A DNA stretch of 40,764 nucleotides from contig CAIOTH010000039.1 of assembly GCA_903861145.1 (NCBI GenBank), positions 1 to 40,764 of the forward strand, written 5' to 3'. The position numbers and the translations under genes were made by a program. The stretch comes from an uncultured Bacteroidota bacterium. GTDB taxonomy: Bacteria; Bacteroidota; Bacteroidia; Chitinophagales; LD1. The notes under the pieces are model-generated. The model saw nothing but the letters and a program-made list of their open reading frames with translations. It was not told where the DNA came from and made no database searches. Shown here piece by piece: positions 34,437 to 40,764 of this stretch (positions are counted from its first letter, which is position 1; each line of letters opens with the position of its first letter).

Positions 34437-35492
34437 ATGTCAATTAATGTAGCCCTGCTTAAAAGAATATGCGAAACCCCCGGCGTACCCGGCCACGAAC
34501 AAAAAGTGCGCGAACTGATTACCAAAGAACTTAAAGGCGTGGTTGACGAAATTAGTGTTGACAATATGGGCAACTTAATAGCCCTTAAAAAAGGCAAAAG
34601 CGACGCCAAAAAAGTAATGGCCGCCGCCCACATGGATGAAATTGGTTTTATAATAAGCCATATAGATGATAACGGTTTTCTCCGCTTTCACCCCCTTGGC
34701 GGCTTCGACCCTAAAACCCTAACAGCACAACGCGTAATAGTGCACGGCAAAAAAGATTTAGTAGGCGTAATGGGCACCAAACCCATACACTTAATGACCG
34801 CCGAAGAGCGCGTAAAACCCCTGCTGCTAAACGACTTTTTTATTGACCTGGGCATGAAAAAAAGCGAGGTTATAAAATTTATAGAAGTGGGCAACACCGT
34901 AACCCGCGACCGCGAGTTAATTGAAATGGGCGATTGCGTTAACTGCAAATCGATAGATAACCGCGTAGCCGTTTTTATTTTAATTGAAACCCTTAAAGAA
35001 CTGAAAGGCAAAAAAATACCGTACGATTTTTACGGCGTATTTACCGTGCAGGAAGAAGTAGGCATCCGCGGCGCCCAGGTAGCCGCCCACCACGTCGACC
35101 CTCACTTCAGTTTCTGTATCGATACCACCATTGCCTTCGATACTCCCGGCGCCAAACCCGAAGAAATGGTAACTAAACTTGGCGATGGCGTTGCCATTAA
35201 AATTATGGATAGCTCAGCCATTTGCGATTACCGGATGGTGCGCTATATGAAACAGCAAGCCGATAAAGCCAAAATAAAATGGCAAAACGAATTGCTACCC
35301 GCCGGTGGTACCGATACCGCCGGTATGCAGCGCATGGCTAAATACGGCACCATTGCAGGAGCTGTATCTATCCCCACCCGCCACATCCACTCCGTTATCG
35401 AAATGGCCGATAAACACGACATTAAAGGCAACATCGACTTACTAAATGTTTGCGTAAGCAACCTTGATAAATACGACTGGGATTTTAAATAG
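34437..35492 (+). CDS. M42-family aminopeptidase
   Basis: 351 residues of the M42 (glutamyl aminopeptidase/cellulase M) family. Metal ligands are recognisable: AAHMDEIG at 63-70 with H65 and D67, CKSIDNRVA in the middle, the EE pair in FTVQEEVGIRGAQ, an aspartate in CIDTTIAFDTPG, and a histidine in RHIHSVIEMAD near the end. M42 enzymes form dodecameric cytoplasmic tetrahedra that trim peptides. It stands alone, with repeats on both sides. Confidence 0.95.
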   Translation: MSINVALLKRICETPGVPGHEQKVRELITKELKGVVDEISVDNMGNLIALKKGKSDAKKVMAAAHMDEIGFIISHIDDNGFLRFHPLGGFDPKTLTAQRVIVHGKKDLVGVMGTKPIHLMTAEERVKPLLLNDFFIDLGMKKSEVIKFIEVGNTVTRDRELIEMGDCVNCKSIDNRVAVFILIETLKELKGKKIPYDFYGVFTVQEEVGIRGAQVAAHHVDPHFSFCIDTTIAFDTPGAKPEEMVTKLGDGVAIKIMDSSAICDYRMVRYMKQQADKAKIKWQNELLPAGGTDTAGMQRMAKYGTIAGAVSIPTRHIHSVIEMADKHDIKGNIDLLNVCVSNLDKYDWDFK

Positions 35493-35648
35493 AGTATTGA
35501 GTAGCAAGTATTTAGTATTTAGATTCGGGTGGCCATAGATTTTAGTTTTACATTCTTTCTAAACTTCCTGACTGAATTACTGTTCAATTTAAGCAGTACG
35601 GCAAGTCCCTGCATTAGTCTAAATACTCTATACTAAATACTAAAAACC
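35493..35648. repeat. 'agtatttagtatttag' element with inverted ends
   Basis: The gap between the peptidase and pterin dehydratase genes starts with AGTATTTAGTATTTAGATT-type words (about 35508-35526) and ends with the inverse words CTAAATACTCTATACTAAAT (about 35619-35640). The two ends can pair, enclosing about 90 bp of plain sequence. It resembles a small non-autonomous element. Confidence 0.55.
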
Positions 35649-35882
35649 ATGTGGACCGAAAAAAACAACTCCCTTAAAAAGACCTTTAAGTTCAAAGACT
35701 TCTCCGAAGCTTTTGCATTTATGACCAGGGTAGCCTTGATTGCCGAAAAAATGGACCACCATCCTAATTGGACAAACGTTTACAACGAATTAAAAATTAC
35801 CCTCAACACCCACAGTGCTGGCGATATAGTTACAGCCAAGGATAGAAAAATGGCTAAAGAGATTGATAAGTTAATCGCTTAA
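35649..35882 (+). CDS. 4a-hydroxytetrahydrobiopterin dehydratase
   Basis: 77 residues. The family signature is present: [32 protein letters not shown] at about 36-66, with the active-site His-His-Pro and the later TH. The enzyme recycles the pterin cofactor of aromatic amino-acid hydroxylases and can serve as a transcriptional cofactor. It is on the short side because the N-terminal segment is reduced. No hydroxylase gene is nearby. A repeat-filled spacer separates it from ligA. Confidence 0.92.
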   Translation: MWTEKNNSLKKTFKFKDFSEAFAFMTRVALIAEKMDHHPNWTNVYNELKITLNTHSAGDIVTAKDRKMAKEIDKLIA

Positions 35883-36198
35883 AAGCTGCCAGAAAAAACC
35901 AAATTCGCAACTAATTACATTTTGTATTTTCATAACGGCCTCGTGGCAATTCCGTTAAGAAAAAATTCATGCGTGGCCAAAAGAAAGAAACGCTGTTCGA
36001 GACCTACCGGCGGTATACTATTCCGTCCGAAGAATCTACAGTAAACTATATGCGCAAAAGGTGCGTCGAGTTCGTTTCTTTCCTGCGTTGAGAATTTTTT
36101 TAGGAAGTTTGCCGCGCAGCCTTGACTTTTTTGTGTCAAGACAAAAAAGTAAAAGCTTAGTAAATCGACAACAAAGCAATTTTAAAGAGATTACCCTT
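35883..36198. other. Spacer holding a MITE-like repeat before ligA
   Basis: 316 bases without a real gene. Most of it is the element described separately (about 35940-36165). An open frame in it joins the ligA frame and would add 46 residues to LigA, but these are rich in Arg, Phe and Ser and unlike the family. Confidence 0.6.
35940..36165. repeat. Putative MITE-like inverted-repeat element
   Basis: GAAAGAAACG (35983-35992) and CGTTTCTTTC (36073-36082) are exact inverted copies. Further right, ACTTTTTTGT (36125-36134), GTCAAG and ACAAAAAAGT (36141-36150) form a perfect 10-bp stem with a 6-base loop. I recall very similar words in spacers of other Bacteroidota genomes, but have not searched. 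Confidence 0.5.
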
Positions 36199-38298
36199 AT
36201 GTATTCCGAAGAACAACAACAACACCTAAACCATCTTACTCAACAACTAGTTAAGCACACCGGTCATCAATCTGCCAAACAAAAAACAGAAGAGCTCCGT
36301 CAGGTAATTAACTACCACGATTGGCGCTACTACGCCCTCAGCCAACCTGTAATTTTAGATGTTGATTACGATAAGCTCTTCAAAGAACTTAAAGACCTCG
36401 AAAAAGAACACCCCGAATTAATCAGCCCCGACTCCCCAACCCAACGCGTAGCCCGCGGCCTTACCGATGATTTCAAACAGGTAAGCCACCTGGTATCCAT
36501 GCTCTCGCTCGATAACTCGTATAACGCCGAAGATGTTTTGGCCTTTGATAAAAGCGTAAAAAAACTAACCGGTGCCGAGCATGTGGCATATTGCGTTGAG
36601 CCCAAGTTCGATGGCTCAAGCATTGCACTGGTGTACGAAAACGACATGCTCATCCGCGCCGCCACCCGAGGTGATGGTGCCGTTGGCGAAGACATAACCA
36701 ACAACGCAAAAGCGCTGGCATCCATTCCGCTATCGGCAAAGTTTTCAGCTTTCGGCATTCATAAAATCGAAATACGCGGCGAGGTTATTATTCAAAAAGA
36801 AGTATTTGAGCGCATCAATAACGAGCGCAAAGCAAAGGGCGAAAAGCTTTTCCAAAATTCGCGCAACACGGCCTCCGGTTCACTGCGATTAAAAGACCCC
36901 AACGAATCTGCCACCCGTGGCCTCGAAGCAGTTTTATACCACGTAAGCCTTGCCGAAGATAAAGACGGCAAAGACCTTCTGCGCGAACAGCTTCACACCC
37001 ATTATCACACCATCGAAGTTCTTTATAAATGCGGCTTTAAAACCCCCATTCACGAGTTGAAAGTTTGCAAGGGTGCCGACGAAGCAACTGAGTTTATTAA
37101 CCTCTGGGAAACCAAACGCAACACCTTCAGCATCGAAACCGATGGCATGGTAATAAAGGTGAACGATTTAAAGCTACAGCAAAAATGTGGCTCAACTACC
37201 CACCACCCACGCTGGGCTATGGCATATAAATTTCAGGCCAAACAAGCACAAAGCAAACTGATTGATGTTGAATACCAGGTAGGCCGCACCGGTGCCGTTA
37301 CACCGGTAGCCAAAATAGAACCGGTGGCCCTGGCAGGTGTAACTATCTCATCTATCTCTTTACATAACGAAGAATTCATTAAAGAAAAAGACATCCACCT
37401 TGGCGATACCGTTATTGTTGAACGCGCCGGCGAGGTAATTCCCTACATCATGGGCGTAGTGCCCGAGTTACGGGATGGTTCGCAGCGCGATATTCATTTT
37501 CCAAGGCATTGCCCGTCTTGCAAATCCGAGTTAATCAAAACTGAAGAAGAAGCCATCTGGCGCTGCGATAACGCCGATTGCCCCGCCCAAACCGAAGAAC
37601 GTGCCATCCACTTTGTATCAAAAGACGCATTGGACATTGACGGCCTCGGCCGCAGCATCGTTATTGATTTTATCGAACGCGGCTTCATCAAAAACCTTGA
37701 AGATATTTACCGCCTGCCCTACGATGAAATTTTAAAACTTGAAGGCTGGGGAGAAAAGTCTGTCGAAAATTTGAAGAAGGGTATTGAAGATGCAAAAGGC
37801 CGCCCCATCTGGCGATTGATAAACGCATTTGGTATCCGCCTGGTGGGCGTTACCACATCAAAAGATATTGCCGGCCACATTAAAGAAGTTTTAGACCTCC
37901 AAAAACTTTCGTTAGAAGACCTTACTAATATCGAGGGCATAGGCCCAAAAGTGGCCCAAAGCATTTACGATTTCTTTCAAACCGAAAGCAACATACACCT
38001 GATAAAAGAGCTTGAACGACTGGGCGTAAACACCAAAAACCGTCCCGAAGATTCCCTGGCCAAAAACAACAAGTTGGAAGGAAAAACATTCCTCTTCACC
38101 GGTTCCCTTCAACAATTCAACCGCGACCGCGCTAAGCAACTGGTTGAAGAAAACGGAGGCAAACTATTAAGCAGCGTAAGCGCCAACCTCAATTACCTGG
38201 TAGTAGGCGAAGACGCCGGCAGCAAGCTAACCAAAGCCAAAAAAATACCAAGCATTACTGTTTTGACTGAGGATGAGTTTTTGAATTTAATAGGATAG
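36199..38298 (+). CDS. ligA: NAD-dependent DNA ligase
   Basis: 699 residues from ATG 36199. The adenylation lysine is K136 in EPKFDGSS, preceded by the Ia domain (VINYHDWRYYALSQPVILDVDYDKLF). Then come the OB fold, a four-cysteine zinc finger (CPSC...CDNADC), helix-hairpin-helix repeats (LEGWGEKSVENLKKGI; IEGIGPKVAQSIYDFF) and a C-terminal BRCT domain (LEGKTFLFTGSL). It seals nicks in replication and repair. An upstream in-frame ATG at 36061 lies in a repeat, so I reject it. Even so, about 25 residues precede the usual start of domain Ia. Confidence 0.97.
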   Translation: MYSEEQQQHLNHLTQQLVKHTGHQSAKQKTEELRQVINYHDWRYYALSQPVILDVDYDKLFKELKDLEKEHPELISPDSPTQRVARGLTDDFKQVSHLVSMLSLDNSYNAEDVLAFDKSVKKLTGAEHVAYCVEPKFDGSSIALVYENDMLIRAATRGDGAVGEDITNNAKALASIPLSAKFSAFGIHKIEIRGEVIIQKEVFERINNERKAKGEKLFQNSRNTASGSLRLKDPNESATRGLEAVLYHVSLAEDKDGKDLLREQLHTHYHTIEVLYKCGFKTPIHELKVCKGADEATEFINLWETKRNTFSIETDGMVIKVNDLKLQQKCGSTTHHPRWAMAYKFQAKQAQSKLIDVEYQVGRTGAVTPVAKIEPVALAGVTISSISLHNEEFIKEKDIHLGDTVIVERAGEVIPYIMGVVPELRDGSQRDIHFPRHCPSCKSELIKTEEEAIWRCDNADCPAQTEERAIHFVSKDALDIDGLGRSIVIDFIERGFIKNLEDIYRLPYDEILKLEGWGEKSVENLKKGIEDAKGRPIWRLINAFGIRLVGVTTSKDIAGHIKEVLDLQKLSLEDLTNIEGIGPKVAQSIYDFFQTESNIHLIKELERLGVNTKNRPEDSLAKNNKLEGKTFLFTGSLQQFNRDRAKQLVEENGGKLLSSVSANLNYLVVGEDAGSKLTKAKKIPSITVLTEDEFLNLIG

Positions 38299-38335
38299 CG
38301 CGTGCCAGGCAGTTTTATAAAACTATTCTGTACTA

Positions 38336-38890
38336 TTACTCCGGCGTTGAAATTTCGGGATGATTCGCTATTACCTTATTCATCCGGGCCCATTTAACAG
38401 CACCGGCAATTAACATCGGTATCCCCGCCAAATCCAAAACAAAGCCCACGGCAGCCACATTATGAAAGGTAACACCAGCATTGCCTCTGCCGCTATAGGT
38501 TGTTGTGTTAGCCGGGTTAGCAATTATCATGATAGTACCTACAGTAGTAAGCACCGCACCGGTTATCGTCAATCCCATGCCAACCCTGCGTTTACGCAAC
38601 AAAAACTCATTGTACCTGGTACTTGGCGGCGCACTACCAACCGTTACTTTAACGTTTGCAATATTCTCTCCGTACTTAACGTTCCTGATTTCAGTATATG
38701 GAAAATAATGTAACAGGCTATCCTTGGTTAAAAGCGTTACGGTATCGCCTTCAACATCCCTCATAATTCTACCTTCCCACAAAACACCTTTCTTGGTAAT
38801 CACATAATCATGCTTCACTTCTTTTTGCGCGTTTACACAAAAGGCAACTGCGCATAGCAGAATCATCATCAACCCCCTCAACCCCATCAT
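38336..38890 (-). CDS. Exported protein with two C-terminal membrane helices
   Basis: 184 residues with signal peptide (MMGLRGLMMILLCAVAFCVNAQ). A small beta region (DYVITKKGVLWEGRIMRDVEGDTVTLLTKDSLLHYFPYTEIRNVKY, written here in part: VLWEGRIMRDVEGDTVTL) looks SH3/LSm-like. Two hydrophobic helices follow at about 103-125 and 145-168, and the end is charged. I do not recognise the family. Similar layouts occur in Bacteroidota envelope proteins of unknown role. Lies convergent with ligA, about 40 bp after it. Confidence 0.7.
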   Translation of the reverse strand: MMGLRGLMMILLCAVAFCVNAQKEVKHDYVITKKGVLWEGRIMRDVEGDTVTLLTKDSLLHYFPYTEIRNVKYGENIANVKVTVGSAPPSTRYNEFLLRKRRVGMGLTITGAVLTTVGTIMIIANPANTTTYSGRGNAGVTFHNVAAVGFVLDLAGIPMLIAGAVKWARMNKVIANHPEISTPE

Positions 38891-38952
38891 CGTTATTTTT
38901 TACAATGATATAGGTTTTATTCTATTCAAAAAAACGGTTACTGTGTTCGTTT

Positions 38953-39804
38953 CTATGCCTCTTTATAAAACTCCACCGTCTCCCTCAACACATCCTCCAT
39001 ATCCTCATTCAGGCTTGTTTCATTCCAGGGGTGCTTGCCACCAAAATTATGGTTGCCGCCCTCTAACAAAAACAACCGCGAGCCTTTATACCAACTATGC
39101 ATTTCCATAGCATTACTAACCGGCACCGTTTCATCCTGCGTACCATGTATAATAAGCATTGGTATTTGAAGCTGCTTTACCGCTTTAGGAATTGACAATC
39201 GCTCCTGGTTATTATTGTAATCCTCATACATCTGCCAGCGTATAGGCATCATTTGGTTAGTGCGTTTGTTGGGCAGGTAAATAACCCCATCGCGCTTAAT
39301 TTGCTCCAGTTGTTCGGCGGTCCAATACTTACCCACTTCATTCAAACTGGCCCAGGTGCAAAGTTTCTTAACCCGGCTATCCTCGTTCGCTTTCAATATC
39401 GAAATGCCAGCGCCTCTACTGTGCCCCAACAAATACAAGCGCTCTTTATCCATATCATTTGCGCTCACTACAAACCTATCCGAAAACACCCAGTCAACTA
39501 CTACACCCAAATCATCCAGTTCAATGGTAATGTTATCGTTACCAAAAGCCTCCAAATCCACAAACTCCATCGGGTTATCAATAGTGGTGCCGTTATGCGA
39601 GAAACTGAACTTCACAAATACAAAGCCGCTTTCGGCAAACTTATGGGCTATCAAATTAAAAGGGCCCCAATCTTTAAACCCCCGGTAGCCATGACTGAAA
39701 ATAACCACCGGCTTCTTTACCCCATCCTTTCTATAAAATACATCCGCCAAAAATTGCCGGCCATGTTTGCCCTGTAGTATAATATTTTGCTCCCTCGTAA
39801 TCAT
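38953..39804 (-). CDS. Alpha/beta-hydrolase
   Basis: 283 residues of the alpha/beta-hydrolase fold. The oxyanion region is FSHGYRGFKDWGPFN, the nucleophile elbow is GHSRG, the acid lies in IHGTQDETVP and the histidine in GGNHNFGGKHPW. The set is that of a serine hydrolase or carboxylic-ester hydrolase without a signal peptide, so it is cytoplasmic. The substrate is unknown. It is divergent from the polyprenyl synthetase gene. Confidence 0.9.
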   Translation of the reverse strand: MITREQNIILQGKHGRQFLADVFYRKDGVKKPVVIFSHGYRGFKDWGPFNLIAHKFAESGFVFVKFSFSHNGTTIDNPMEFVDLEAFGNDNITIELDDLGVVVDWVFSDRFVVSANDMDKERLYLLGHSRGAGISILKANEDSRVKKLCTWASLNEVGKYWTAEQLEQIKRDGVIYLPNKRTNQMMPIRWQMYEDYNNNQERLSIPKAVKQLQIPMLIIHGTQDETVPVSNAMEMHSWYKGSRLFLLEGGNHNFGGKHPWNETSLNEDMEDVLRETVEFYKEA

Positions 39805-39835
39805 GCGCGAAATATACCGAGTTTATAAATTGCAT

Positions 39836-39874
39836 TCTTAGTGATTCTTAGTGCGCTTGGTGTCTTAGTGGTTA
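39836..39874 (+). repeat. 'cttagtg' word repeat
   Basis: TTCTTAGTGATTCTTAGTGC is followed by GCTTGGTGTCTTAGTGGTT: four related words between divergent genes. The style matches the inverted copy at 7969-7997. It lies directly upstream of a -7-like TACTTTCG (39882-39889). Confidence 0.5.
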
Positions 39875-39881
39875 ATTTCTT

Positions 39882-39889
39882 TACTTTCG
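39882..39889 (+). promoter_or_regulatory. -7-like box for the polyprenyl synthetase gene
   Basis: TACTTTCG matches the TAnnTTCG form seen at acpP and nadK. A TTGG lies at 39857-39860, but the spacing of 21 nt is longer than usual. Leader to the ATG at 39914 is about 20 nt. Confidence 0.35.
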
Positions 39890-39913
39890 TGCCTGCCGAA
39901 GGCCGGTGATAAA

Positions 39914-40764
39914 ATGGAACTGAGTTTAGACGACATAAAGAAGCCAATAGAAAAGGAGCTGGACGAATTTGAACATCGCTTCAAAAAGTCCATGCAAAGC
40001 AAAGCTCCTTTGCTCGATCGCATTACGCATTACATTGTAAGTCGCAAAGGCAAACAAATGCGTCCTATGTTTGTGTTCCTCTCTGCCAAACTTTGTGGCG
40101 ATATTACCGAAGGCACCTATACCGCCGCCTCACTGGTTGAAATTCTACATACCGCAACTTTGGTGCATGATGATGTGGTAGACGATTCATACAAACGCCG
40201 CGGCTTCTTCTCTATCAACGCACTCTGGAAAAACAAGATTGCCGTTTTAGTTGGCGATTACCTGCTTGCCAAAGGCCTTGAACTTTCCATCGAAAACGGA
40301 CATTACAAATTATTGCACATCCTCTCAAGCACCATTCTCGAAATGGCCGAAGGCGAATTATTGCAATTAGAAAAAGCCAGAAGGTTGGATATTAAAGAGG
40401 ATATCTATTTCGAAATCATTCGCCAAAAAACCGCTTCGCTAATTTCATCGGCGTGTGCCTGTGGAGCAACTACCACTACGCAGGATGACGCTTTAATAAG
40501 CCGGGTAAAACTGATGGGCGAAAAAATTGGTATCGCCTTTCAAATTAAAGATGACCTGTTTGATTACGAAGAAGCCGAAATTGGCAAGCCCCGGGGCATA
40601 GATATTAAAGAGCGCAAACTAACCCTGCCCCTTATTTACACCCTCAACAAAGTAAGCAGCGCCGATAAAAAGAAAATAATCAATATCGTAAAAAACGAAA
40701 ACCAGGACATGGATAAAGTGCGCTGGGTTATTGATTTAGTACGCACCAACGGCGGCATGGACTA
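39914..40764 (+). CDS. Polyprenyl diphosphate synthase, truncated by window end
   Basis: 283 codons are visible before the sequence ends; the gene has no stop in the window. The trans-prenyltransferase motifs are KGKQMRP at 45-51, the first Asp-rich motif DDVVD at 86-90, and the second DDLFD at 213-217, with GEKIGIAFQIKDD around it. Such enzymes make the polyprenyl tail of menaquinone or related carriers in Bacteroidota. The opening MELSLDDIKKPIEKELDEFE is the usual N-terminus in this phylum. Chain length cannot be told. Confidence 0.95.
   Translation, partial: MELSLDDIKKPIEKELDEFEHRFKKSMQSKAPLLDRITHYIVSRKGKQMRPMFVFLSAKLCGDITEGTYTAASLVEILHTATLVHDDVVDDSYKRRGFFSINALWKNKIAVLVGDYLLAKGLELSIENGHYKLLHILSSTILEMAEGELLQLEKARRLDIKEDIYFEIIRQKTASLISSACACGATTTTQDDALISRVKLMGEKIGIAFQIKDDLFDYEEAEIGKPRGIDIKERKLTLPLIYTLNKVSSADKKKIINIVKNENQDMDKVRWVIDLVRTNGGMD

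Noticed and set aside
36061-36198. In-frame upstream start for ligA
   Set aside because: The added residues come from a repeat with a perfect hairpin, and do not resemble the LigA N-terminus.

Overview
The window comes from a Bacteroidota chromosome, most likely of the Sphingobacteriales/Chitinophagales kind. Evidence: the gene order nadK - DUF6089 - uppS - bamA - ompH - murI; an acpP-fabF-rnc block next to an IPExxxVDY-family gene and pyruvate kinase; a DUF5686 outer-membrane protein with a carboxypeptidase-regulatory-like N-domain; and promoters of the Bacteroidota type (TTTG, about 19 bp, TAnnTTTG or TAnnTTCG). I count 40 protein genes, one cut by the right edge. I see no rRNA, tRNA, CRISPR array or intact insertion sequence.

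Layout. 1-8.7 kb: a CBS-domain gene, then an accessory-looking block (DUF5686 protein; a zero-gap pair of an arylsulfotransferase-like and a CotH-kinase-like exported protein; a sterol-desaturase-type hydroxylase; a MntA/HepT toxin-antitoxin pair on the minus strand). 8.7-17.9 kb: envelope and cofactor core with nadK, a DUF6089 porin-like protein, a minus-strand methyltransferase, uppS overlapping bamA by 4 bp, three tandem Skp/OmpH chaperones and murI. 17.9-20.6 kb: an unrecognised exported protein, a repeat-rich spacer and an exported thioredoxin-TPR protein. 20.6-24.7 kb: a minus-strand cluster of membrane proteins built around a small winged-helix regulator, with two near-identical palindromes exactly 10 nt upstream of two start codons. 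24.7-29.3 kb: a lipoprotein, a Mpo1/DUF962 protein, a DinB protein, and a TolC plus HlyD-type adaptor pair with no inner-membrane transporter beside it. 29.3-31.7 kb: acpP-fabF-rnc on the minus strand behind a well-formed promoter. 31.9-40.8 kb: IPExxxVDY protein, pyk, M42 peptidase, pterin dehydratase, ligA, an exported two-helix protein, an alpha/beta hydrolase and a truncated polyprenyl synthetase.

How the genes fit together. Polyprenyl synthetase, uppS and murI feed cell-wall and isoprenoid synthesis; bamA and the OmpH proteins assemble the outer membrane into which the DUF5686, DUF6089 and TolC proteins would go; acpP, fabF and rnc form a fatty-acid/RNA-processing operon.

The features most worth a second look are the palindrome-controlled membrane cluster, the sulfotransferase/CotH pair, several families of short word-like repeats filling almost every spacer, a possible mobile repeat just upstream of ligA that creates a false N-terminal extension, and an apparent flip of base skew near 29-32 kb that resembles a replication-terminus switch. 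All functional calls are by reading motifs; no searches were run.
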